From Castor canadensis (taxonomy: Eukaryota; Chordata; Mammalia; Rodentia; Castoridae), in the NCBI RefSeq assembly GCF_047511655.1, contig NC_133389.1, positions 150,489,973 to 150,553,972 on the forward strand: a stretch of 64,000 nucleotides of DNA, in the 5' to 3' direction. This document shows positions 55,780 to 64,000 of the stretch, piece after piece. A program made the position numbers and the translations under genes. Position 1 is the first letter of the stretch, and each line of letters begins with the position of its first letter. The notes under the pieces were generated by a model. That model did no database searches. It worked only from the letters and a program-made list of their open reading frames with translations, and was not told where the DNA came from.

Positions 55780-56070
55780 ATGGCAATCCACTTTTAGGGA
55801 ACTATACTAAAAATCTCTTGAAATAATGTCACTATGCCATGGTTTGTAATAGCAAAAAAAGAACAAGAGCCATCAGTGAGTGAGTTTATTTGAAAGCAAC
55901 CTGAAATAAAAATAATCCAAGCTGGTGACAGAGAAAACAGATAAATGGTGATAAAAAAAAACTTTTGAATTTACATGTTCAGTAGGATGTACTCTGAAGA
56001 ATGAAAAAGAAAAAATAGCAAGAAATCAAACTTTTACTTACTAGTTTACTGTTACTGTAAATTGATGCTC
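55780..56070 (+). repeat. Ancient L1 3'UTR-like fragment
   Basis: atccacttttagggaactat, then ttgtaatagcaaaaaaagaa and ggtgataaaaaaaaactttt follow old mammalian L1 3'UTR phrasing. Confidence 0.4.
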
Positions 56071-56167
56071 TTGGTTTTAAATAGCTCTAGGTAGAGGATA
56101 AAGCAATTACGTTAAGGTTTTAGAACCAAGACTATTGACATAAGAAAAATGGTATAATTACAGATTT

Positions 56168-56570
56168 GCCTTAGTCTGTTTTCTGTGGCTATAATAGAAT
56201 ACCTGAGGCTGAGTGGTTTATAAAGAAAATAGGTTTATTTTGGCTCAGGATTCTGGAAGTTGGAAGTCCAAGAGTCTGTCAGCAGCATCTGCTTGGCTTC
56301 TGGTGAGGCCTTGTGCTCTTTTAACTTACCACAGAAAGTAGAAGAGAAGCAGGCATATGCAGAAGAGATAAAATGGGAGGGGTAGCCTTGAAGTAACTAA
56401 TCTAGAGAAAGTGAAAGCTCACATGAGGAAGGTATTAATCCATTCGTGAGAGCTTCCACCCTTTAACCAAAATACCTCCCATTGAGCCCCACTTCCCAAA
56501 CTACTGCCTTAACATAAGTTTTAATGGAGACAAACCATGCCAAAATCCAAGACTTTTTTGTAAACCCTTA
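56168..56570 (-). mobile_element. LTR-like remnant (MaLR/ERVL-type look), antisense
   Basis: ttagtctgttttctgtggct, ggtttataaagaaaataggt, ttattttggctcaggattct, later tattaatccattcgtgagag. Plan resembles the 6673 element. No coding capacity. Confidence 0.45.
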
Positions 56571-56759
56571 CAATCTTGAATTTTAATTAGAAGCATCAGT
56601 GTGAACTTATGCTCTCCCCACTGCTCTTTGCGTAATTTTACATTTTCTAGCTCTGTCCACTGAACATGCTAGAAACAGTGACCACTCATTGGCAATAAGC
56701 ACTGCTGCCGTCTGGATTATGGTTTCTAAATATCACTACTCATTGAAAGGAACCAGGGT

Positions 56760-56811
56760 TTATCTATCTATCTGTCTATCTATCTATCTATCTATCTATT
56801 TGTTTATTTAT
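56760..56811 (+). repeat. (TCTA)n microsatellite
   Basis: About ten TCTA units with one TCTG, running into TTTA, beside an ID fragment. Confidence 0.95.
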
Positions 56812-56868
56812 TGGCAGAACTAGGGATTGAACTCAGGGCCTCAGGCTTGCTAAGCAACCAGGGCTCTT
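56812..56868 (-). mobile_element. ID-like SINE fragment (reverse)
   Basis: gaactagggattgaactcag, then gcctcaggcttgctaagcaa. Truncated. Confidence 0.75.
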
Positions 56869-57689
56869 TTGAGAAATGATTGATTCCAAGTCTGGGACAG
56901 GATATAAGTGAGCCTGTGACATTTTACTGTGCTGGAAAGCAATGAAATTATCAAACCAAATGCAATCAGATCAAAAGGACACATTCCAATTTGAAGGTAC
57001 TTTTATTGCCCTAAGATGGGACAAACTGCATCTCTGAGAATGATGACAGAAATTTATTAAAACATTAACTATGAGAAAAATCATAAATTGATAGACAAAA
57101 AAGAAGGGGAAAAGAGAAAGCAAAAAGTATTAGATACCACTAAAAATTATTAGGATGCTAACTCAATACTCCAAAAATTTATAATTTAAGGGAAAGTAAT
57201 AGAAAGTTATCCTGAATTTAATTTGTGCATAGTTGATGCATATAGTGAAGGATAGTTCAGAAGAATCCTAGCTGATGAATACAAAAGGAATGCTAGAATT
57301 AGGAAAATTGCAACCCTCCAGTAAAGTGACTTTCAGTGCTCAACAATGAATGTGAAACCATTAAGTGAGATGTTGGTAAATTCACTATGAAGGAATATTA
57401 GACTATTAATATCATTCGGAATGAGATAACCAGACATCACATGCCTCCTGATGTGATGCAATATACCCATGAAATATTCTTTCCTCTGCCCCCCCAACAC
57501 ACACACAAAAATAATAAATTGAGTCTGAATATAATCAAGGCTTTGGATATAATATCCAGTGTGTAGGAAATAACTAGGATAGAAAAACAACACCGAGAAG
57601 AAGCGATCAGTCACATTCAAAATGTGCTTATTCTATTGGACAACTGACCTCGTTTCTTCTTTGACTTGCACATAGCACTAAAGTTGGAG

Positions 57690-58055
57690 GAGGTGGCAGA
57701 AAGACAAACATCACATTCTTACTCGCGGATTCTTAAAAAGTTGATTTCATAGAAGTTGAGAATTGTGCTTGCTAAAGGCTGAGGATGTGGGGAGAGATGG
57801 ACCATCAGGTATACCACTGGAGGAATGAGTGCTGGTGTTCTGCACAGTAGCGTGAGTGTAATAACCTCAAAATAACCACAAGAGCAGATTGGGGATATAC
57901 TCACCAGAAAGAAATGATAAAATTGTAGGGTAATAGATACACTAATCATCCTGATTTGATCATTACATATTGTACACATAAACCAAATTATCATATTTGA
58001 CCCCATAAATGTGTACAATCATTATAAAAATAAAAATCAATAAAAATAATGACAA
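57690..58055 (+). mobile_element. Old L1 3' end, sense
   Basis: Ends with ttacatattgtacacataaa, ccccataaatgtgtacaatc and an A-rich aaaataaaaatcaataaaaa tail, typical of L1 3'UTR ends. Confidence 0.5.
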
Positions 58056-58684
58056 AAATAAGGGGAGTGAATGAGGAGACTGTTCTAGATTAAGAGAAAC
58101 CACAAGCAAATACATTGAATAACCTTTTGACCAAAGAAATCAAAAGACATTTTTTATGACACAGTGTCTACTGACGCTCAGGAGTAAAATAACGTGCCTG
58201 GGGTTGGCGTTAAAACTCATCAGAGAAAATGGAAGCACTGACCACCCACTGCTAAATGTCTGAGAGGAGCAGGGGACGGTGCTGTACCCTTCTATGTACA
58301 AACTCTGGACATTGTCATAGTGAAATTTGTGTATCTACATAAATGAAATAATAGGGAAAAATTCTGTGTTAAATGAAAAGAAGTCCAGAAAATAATGAGT
58401 CAGCCTCATCTGGGTTTTTGAAAATGTTATAATGCAGATTTCAAAAATGTAAAGGGAGCCAAAAAGTTAACAGTGTGAAATTCTAAATGTGGGCTCCTGA
58501 GTGATTTTTATTTTTATACATTCTAAGTATTTTCCAAGTTTTATTTTTTAAAAGTCTTCCAAGATATTTTGCCTTTGTTGGCATTTACCAGATAAACTTT
58601 GTGATTCGTTATTGCAATAAAAACTTCTTTTTTTAAAAAAAGTTTCATATCAGGGTAGCTCTTAATTTAAAAAATACTGGGATA

Positions 58685-58785
58685 ATTGTTTCGTTGTAGA
58701 TGATGCTGGCCTCAAACTTGTGATCCTCCTGCTGCAGCATTCTGATTGCTGGGATTATAGCAGTGAGCCACCACTCTGGCTTGGG
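58685..58785 (-). mobile_element. B1-like SINE (reverse, truncated)
   Basis: gatgctggcctcaaacttgt, tgattgctgggattatagca, ending agccaccactctggc. Confidence 0.7.
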
Positions 58786-58899
58786 TAATTATCTCTAAAA
58801 TCAGAAGATAAAGTTGTAAAAACCTTCGTTATCCTTAAGCTCCTTTCCTGCAGACTTGGAATGAATGTGATTATTTGCTATTTAGAATCCAGGGCTAGC

Positions 58900-59152
58900 A
58901 AAGCACTGGTGGCTCACGCGTGTAATCCTAGCTAATTTGGGAGGCTGAGATTGAGAGGATCACTGTTTGAAGCCAGCACGGACAAATAATTCTTGAAACC
59001 CTATCTCCAAAAACAACTAAATAAATAAATAACCAGAGGGAATGGGGGAAAAGGAATCGAGGGCCGTTGGGAATGTAGCTCGGTGGCCGAGTGTATGCTT
59101 AGCATGCTTGAGGTCCTGGTGTAATCCCAAAACCCAAAACGAACAAAACCCA
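58900..59152 (+). mobile_element. Composite SINE: B1-like + ID-like
   Basis: ggtggctcacgcgtgtaatc (B1-like), then gggaatgtagctcggtggcc ... gcatgcttgaggtcctgg (ID). Ends about 350 bp before the AOX1 start codon. Confidence 0.78.
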
Positions 59153-59199
59153 AAAACAGACCTGTAACGGGCATGGAGGGAGGGAGGGAAGGAGGGAGC

Positions 59200-59497
59200 A
59201 GAAGACTTCAACTCTAGCTGGAAAGCAGTGATATTAGAGGGACAAAGCGATGTCACAGACCCACAGTATCTGCTAAGCGGCAGGCGGGCGTGGCCAGACG
59301 CTGAGCGCCACAGGCGGGGACACAGGGTCACTGACCCGCGCCTCTCGGCCAAAGCGCTCGGGCTGCCGCGGCGCGCTCAGTTTTCCCAGAACCCGCTCTC
59401 CACGCCCGGAGACCCGCTCGGCGCCCGCACTGTCGGCGCCCGCACTGTCGCCGTCCGCACTGTCGCCGTCCGCACTGTCGCCGTCCGCGTGGCCACC
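59200..59497 (+). promoter_or_regulatory. AOX1: AOX1 promoter and leader (CpG-rich)
   Basis: CpG-dense sequence, with no TATA box that I can see, precedes the AOX1 start. A purine-rich GGGA run lies at 59173-59198. The leader next to the ATG contains a 15-bp tandem repeat. The transcription start is not determinable. Confidence 0.6.
59421..59492 (+). repeat. AOX1: 15-bp tandem repeat in the AOX1 leader
   Basis: Four full units (gcgcccgcactgtcg twice, 59421-59450; ccgtccgcactgtcg twice, 59451-59480) plus a partial fifth (ccgtccgcg). It ends less than 10 bases before the Kozak sequence gccaccATGg. Confidence 0.93.
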
Positions 59498-59542
59498 ATG
59501 GACCCGGCCCCCGACCTGCTCTTCTATGTGAACGGCCGCAAG
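59498..59542 (+). CDS. AOX1: AOX1 first coding exon
   Basis: This exon encodes MDPAPDLLFYVNGRK, the first 15 residues of aldehyde oxidase 1; human starts MDRASELLFYVNGRK (from memory). AOX1 is a cytosolic molybdo-flavoenzyme. It oxidises aldehydes and N-heterocycles with 2Fe-2S centres, FAD and the molybdenum cofactor, and is strongest in liver. These residues begin the first 2Fe-2S (plant-ferredoxin-like) domain. The start lies in a perfect Kozak context (gccaccATGg) and is the only in-frame ATG. The donor is AAG|GTGAGC, phase 0. The next exon (expected to begin VIEKN-like) is not found before the window ends. The identification rests on 15 residues plus conserved gene order. Confidence 0.92.
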
Positions 59543-60799
59543 GTGAGCGCCCGCCGGGCCGCCCCAGGTGCTTCCCCGCTTAAGCCCGCCCGGCTCCCTG
59601 GTCTTTAGCCCGCAAGGTTTAAGATGCCCCTGCGTCCCCACCTCTGCATCTGGGCGAGTAAAGGAAGTGTTTCAGGGTCTGTCCTGGGAGCTTTGGGCCT
59701 CTCCCTCCCTGATGTCCCCTTTCCTGAAGAAAAGAGTTTTGTTCTCACCCACCAAGGCCAGCACTTCCCAATCTTCCCTCCCCCAAACTCCAGCTGATAA
59801 CGGGAACATTTTCTCCCAGGAGATTGGGAGCAACCCACGCAGGTGGCTGAGCCTCAACTCGGCCTGTCTCCATAAGCAGAAAGCAATTTCCAGTAGAGAC
59901 AGACCACAAAGATGAACCAAAGCAAGCCACCCCCATAGTCTCTCAGATGAAAAAGTTGTGACTTTCCAAAGTAACAGAGAGTTCCTGCAGAAATTACTAA
60001 AGCCAGGCTCTGGGGACACCCAAGGACCTCACAGGGCCCTCCGCTGAATGTAGCCTTTGTCCTCTGGCTCTCCAGACCTCTGGGATGGTTCCAGGCAGTG
60101 TCAGTTACTTAGGGGCAGCAAAACCCCTGGACATCCAATAAGCACCCCTTAGATGTGAGCATTGACCACCGCAGCTGTTTGCTCTCAGTGTTCCCCAGCA
60201 CTAACTGACATTGCTTTGAATGGGGAAACTGAAGGAGAAGGTTAAGTGGCCAAGAGACCTGTTTTCTGCAGTGCCAGTGCTAGTCCATTTGAAGCCACCT
60301 GTGACCCTTGCTTCTGGCTAAGGACAGGCCCTGGAGGACTCTCAGGAAGCTACTAGAGGTTCAGCATGAAGCCCCTCACTTGTGAAGAGCTTGTTGTGAG
60401 GCCCCCGGCTTGAGTTTGAATTTGTGTTTATATTGTGTTTTCTTAAAGAGGATCCACCAAATCGTACAAGCTCCCAGAAGAATCTTCCCATTTCTACTGC
60501 CTGGGTTCCACACTGGATGAGCTTGTTTTTTCTCACTCATTAGAATCTCCCCTCAGGACTCTCTGAGGGTAAAATGGGATAATAGGTAAAGTGATTGACA
60601 TTATGTCTGCTTCTTTTGCATAATAGAATAATACAGTAAACAAAAAACACTACTGTTGCTGTTTAAACAAACAAGGATTCAATTCCAGCTCTGTCATTGA
60701 GGTAATGAACCTCAATTACCTCAGGTCCTCTGCTGAAAGGGGAAAACTGACTTCATAAAGAGGGGTCATGAATATTCGATTTCCTTATTTATTAAGGGT

Positions 60800-61230
60800 C
60801 CATTCAGGCTTATGGGATGCGACAGACTAGAGAAATGACGGTCCCTGCTGTGCTGGTGAGACAGCCAGTAAGCTTATCAATATGGAAATGTGTGGTATCG
60901 GACAGCGATGGGAACTGGCTAACACAAAGCTAAGAGAGGACAGAGGTGGCCAGGATTCTTGAGATGGGATGGACATTTAGGTCTTGCAGGGTGACATGTG
61001 AGCAGTGTCTGGGATGAAGTGGGAGCAAAGCAATTACCTGGAGAAGGAGCATTTGGGGCAAAGAATTCCGTGTGCAAAGTCTTGGGAAACAAGGGGTTTT
61101 ATGTGCTTAGGGAATAGATAAGTAGAGCGGGAGACATGGACAGGGTCCAGATTAATAGTGTTTTAAGGGTGACAGTAAGGGGTTTAGCTCAATGAGGTGG
61201 CGACAGGTGTTTTGAGTCTAACCCCTTTCT
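60800..61230 (-). repeat. Ancient L2-like repeat, antisense (class uncertain)
   Basis: gtccctgctgtgctggtgag, ggtcttgcagggtgacatgt, gtgcaaagtcttgggaaaca, agggtgacagtaaggggttt: same family and strand as the 4690 and 16540 copies. Confidence 0.4.
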
Positions 61231-61324
61231 CCCTCCCCTGCTTCCAAATAAACAGTATAGGGATTTTTTTTTTAACATAATGGCTAGCTCAATGGAGTTC
61301 GTGCTCCATTGATTTTTTTTGGGG

Positions 61325-61525
61325 GGGCGAGGGGGAGGTACTGGGGCTTGAACTCAGGCCTATACCTTGAGTCACCCCACCACCCCTTTTTAGTGATTTT
61401 TTTTTTTTCGAGATAGGGTCTCACGAACTATTTGCCTGGGCTGTCTTCAAACCAGCATCCTCCTGCTCTCTGCTTCCTGAGTAGCTACGATTACAGGCAT
61501 GAGCCACCAGCACCCAGGTGCATTG
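61325..61525 (-). mobile_element. Composite SINE: B1-like + ID-like (reverse)
   Basis: gtactggggcttgaactcag ... caccccaccacccc (ID), T-run, then gatagggtctcacgaactat ... catgagccaccagcaccc (B1-like). Low divergence. Confidence 0.85.
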
Positions 61526-62398
61526 ATCTTTAAGACCACATAAGCTGGTGCTTATCTGTGGGCCCACTATCTATAAGCCAAACGTCCTCTGGTCATTTGT
61601 AAAGATCATTCTAGATATTGACTCAGTTTTCACAACTACTCCATTAAAAAAAAAATCATATCAGCCTTTCCCTACCCTTCTTCTCCCTTCCACATTTTGG
61701 TAAGTATATGCTTGACACTGGTAAGCCTGGTTAGACGCGTGGATAGAATTAGAACAAAGAGTGAGGGACTGTTTAGAAAAATATGAGAGGAAAAATCACC
61801 AGAGAGAAGAGGTATTTTAAAGTCAAATATAACTTTTGGGATTACAAACTTGTCTTTGAAAAGAATCTTATAAGCCAATTAGGATCTCTAGGTAATGTGG
61901 TTGGCTTCTGGTCTGTGCTCTTTGCAAAATCTTCCTAGGTCACCCAAAAGATGTCATCAGGCAGGAGCCAAGGCCATTGTGGAAGCAAGCCCTATGCACT
62001 TTGGTCAGAGAGCAAGTAACTGAGAGATTGAAATCTTACTTGCTCTACCGGGGCCCCCAGAAGAATAGATGGCCCACTTAGCATGGAATTCAAGGGAGGA
62101 AGCACCCAAAAATAAAATATCTCATAGATGTTACTTTCTAACCTCAACTGAGGAATGGAAGCACATTGTTCCATGAGGCAGTGGTGCTTAGAGTTCGAGG
62201 TGTGAATCCGGCACTGTCCACTGCTCCACATGGCAGCTCTGAGGGCTCAGGCAAGGAGTTTAATATCTCTGAGCCTGTTTTCCCCCTTCACAAATGGAGC
62301 TGATAGTGGTACCGAGCCTGTGGAACTGGGATGAGAATTAAGCTCCATGCAGAGTGGTTGGCAGGGTAGAAACCATTGCTAACATCTGAACTGGAAAA

Positions 62399-63050
62399 TG
62401 TAAGGAACTGCTGAACAGAGACCACACCACATGTAGAAAAGAAAGATTTATTGGGGGCCAGACTGCCAGGCTTACTCTAGGGTTCAGAGTGCAGCACCCA
62501 GGTAAATTAGGCTGTGGGCTTTATAGGAGGGACTATCCATCAAAGGGGGGAGGGTGTCTGTTTCAGAGAACAACTGGGTTGTTGGGCCCTGATTGTCAGT
62601 GATCACCAGATGGAACGGGTCGACATGTACTGCAAGTTGAAGAACTTGTTGCGGTTTTGCAAGCAGGGGAATTATTACAAGCGGTTATGCTTCAGGGGGC
62701 CTGGTTAAAGATTGCATAGTCTTGGAACTTTCCACCTGCCCTAGTGGACATCAGGGACCTAACAGAAGTCCACCTGCTTTAGTAGTAACCAGGACCCATT
62801 CAGGTGTTAGACTCTGGAGTGGGGAGCGGTCACCAAGAACAGTGCTCATGACTGGCTTGGTGTTAGTGGAGGGATCCAGAAAGAGCCATCCATTGGTGAC
62901 ATTGGTCAGTGCTTTCTGGGTGGTCCTTGACTTACCAGGAAGAGAGAAGAGGTTTCTGGGTTGCTGGGATGACTGTAATGGTTTAGCAAAAAGTGGAGCC
63001 GGTAAACATGGCTGAGGGAGCAAGAACCAATGGGCCAGACTCATTTTAAA
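62399..63050 (-). mobile_element. Putative solo retroviral LTR, antisense
   Basis: The plus strand starts tgtaaggaactgctgaacag. On the minus strand this gives an LTR-like end ...gttccttaca preceded by an AATAAA polyadenylation signal (reverse tttatt at 62449-62454). GC-moderate sequence without coding capacity extends to about 63050, where no clear TG start is visible. No flanking viral genes are seen, so if real it is a solo LTR. Family not identified. Confidence 0.45.
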
Positions 63051-63654
63051 ACAACCAGAATCTCAGGCAGAAGCAAGCCACTGGCCATGCCCTCAGGCCT
63101 ACCTCTCTTCTCTGAGGCTGCTGTGGGCTGTGTTCTCTGCTAACTGTTTGCCACAAGGCTCATCTTTTCATTCCCTCATTTTCTACCTTTCAGTCTAGTC
63201 CTTTTACCTGTCCTTCTCTCCCTCCCTTATTTGCTGTATTTTCCCTCCTTTTCTCTCCCTTCTTTATTTTCTTTCTTTTTCTTCTTTCTTCCTCTGTCTT
63301 AGATCTGGCAGGGCCTTTAGGAGTGGGAACCTGGACTCTTGTAAAAGGGCTGGAGGACATAAAAGGGGTAGATTCCTCTCTTGTGACCACCACGGTATAC
63401 TCAGATAGTTATACACAAGGACTGTGATTCTTCTGCCTAGGGCAGCCATGACCTTCTGGCATTGCTCTCCAGTCCAGAGTCAATGAGAAAAGCTCTATTC
63501 CCACCTCCTCAACTACTGTCTTAGTTCTGACCTCTGTCTTTCACTCTGAGAGCTTCCAGGACAAGATGTTTGCTAGATACCTGTTCCTACTTCCCTACCC
63601 CCAAATATGTCATCTACCAAATCAAGAAAAATAAATGAAGTTCAAGCCAGTGCC

Positions 63655-63780
63655 ACTTTCCACCAGACTTTAAGAGGGGGTCTAGTGGACTGTTTGCCCA
63701 GATTGGCTTCAAATTGCAATCCTCCCAATCTCAGTCTCCCAAGTAGCTAAGATTACAGGCAGGAGCCATCAATGCCCAGC
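63655..63780 (-). mobile_element. B1-like SINE (reverse)
   Basis: agagggggtctagtggactg, ttggcttcaaattgcaatcc, cccaagtagctaagattaca, ending tcaatgcccagc. Confidence 0.75.
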
Positions 63781-63802
63781 TTCCTTCCTTCCTTCCTTCC
63801 TT

Positions 63803-63840
<38 letters not shown>
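63780..63840 (+). repeat. (CCTT)n(CT)n microsatellite
   Basis: About seven TTCC units followed by about 16 CT units directly next to the SINE. Confidence 0.96.
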
Positions 63841-63841
<1 letters not shown>

Positions 63842-64000
63842 CCTCTGTTGCTATTAATGTGGTGCCTTATGGTCTAAGATGACTGTTGGAGTTCTAGCAC
63901 TTCATCCCCATTCCAAGGGGAAGGAAGAAAAGGAATGCACATGCTGGGGTAGACAGCCAACAGTTTCTACCACTGATAACTTCTCTGATTTTTCTTTCTT

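Larger units (their letters stand above)
53995..59160. other. Intergenic region SGO2-AOX1
   Basis: About 5 kb without a gene. Repeats are listed separately. At 54000-54600, 57000-57680 and 58060-58680 I see no element I can name with confidence. Confidence 0.7.
59543..64000 (+). other. AOX1: AOX1 intron 1 (partial)
   Basis: Donor GTGAGC at 59543; no acceptor with AOX1 homology is seen up to 64000. At 59600-60800 I recognise no element. At 61530-62390 there is also nothing I can name. The pyrimidine-rich stretch at 63190-63300 is simple sequence. Other repeats are listed separately. Confidence 0.8.

Noticed and set aside
59228..59608. In-frame upstream extension of AOX1 (about 90 residues)
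   Set aside because: It begins at GTG and has no ATG before 59498. Known AOX1 starts at MD...LLFYVNGRK with the perfect Kozak sequence. Mentioned only as a leader oddity.
63190..63393. Lysine/arginine/glutamate-rich minus-strand frame
   Set aside because: Produced by a pyrimidine-rich simple stretch in AOX1 intron 1.
59543..64000. Search for AOX1 exon 2
   Set aside because: No stretch encodes a VIEKNVDPETMLLPYLR-like peptide with flanking splice sites, so exon 2 is beyond the window.

Overview
The window is mammalian nuclear DNA. It carries three protein-coding loci in the order KCTD18 (minus strand) - SGO2 (plus) - AOX1 (plus), the conserved order of human 2q33.1. All three were identified from their predicted proteins. 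Many SINE copies join B1-like (7SL-derived) modules to an ID-like (tRNA-derived) module, which indicates a rodent. The SINE style, with heads such as gtggctcaagtggtagag and tails such as gagttcaaaccccagtaccacc, resembles what I associate with beaver-like (Castorimorpha) genomes. That species-level assignment is from memory and is only moderately secure.

Layout. (1) 1-3730: the 5' end of KCTD18, read leftwards. The CpG-rich promoter lies at about 3240-3730, a non-coding first exon is inferred to end at 3478, and the first coding exon is 821-980 (start of the BTB domain). The rest of the gene lies outside the window. (2) 3730-15000: intergenic DNA of about 11 kb made of old MIR/L2-like, hAT, LTR-like and L1 remnants, a 450-bp element with terminal inverted repeats, and a 245-bp polypyrimidine tract. 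(3) 15050-54000: the complete SGO2 (shugoshin 2) gene. A CpG-rich promoter has CCAAT, CHR and E2F-like elements. There is one non-coding exon and eight coding exons (20766-53700), giving a predicted 1257-residue protein with no internal stop. Exon 7 (2.9 kb) encodes most of the protein and contains four degenerate repeats of about 98 residues. Intron 8 is best modelled as a GC-AG intron. Intron 5 holds a nearly full-length, decayed L1 in antisense orientation, nested inside an older L1. (4) 54000-59200: intergenic L1, LTR-like and SINE remnants and a CTCF-like motif. (5) 59200-64000: AOX1 promoter, first coding exon (59498-59542) and the start of intron 1. The leader contains a 15-bp tandem repeat. 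AOX1 exon 2 is not in the window.

The three genes are not a functional unit. KCTD18 encodes a BTB/KCTD protein, SGO2 protects centromeric cohesin, and AOX1 is a cytosolic molybdo-flavoenzyme. I found no RNA gene, CRISPR array or intact mobile element. The observations most worth checking are the GC-AG splice choice that sets the SGO2 C-terminus, the long antisense open frame in the L1 5'UTR, the 450-bp TIR-bounded element, the trimeric B1-B1-ID SINEs and the AOX1 leader repeat. Repeat boundaries are visual estimates, usually good to 10-30 bp for SINEs and worse for ancient elements.
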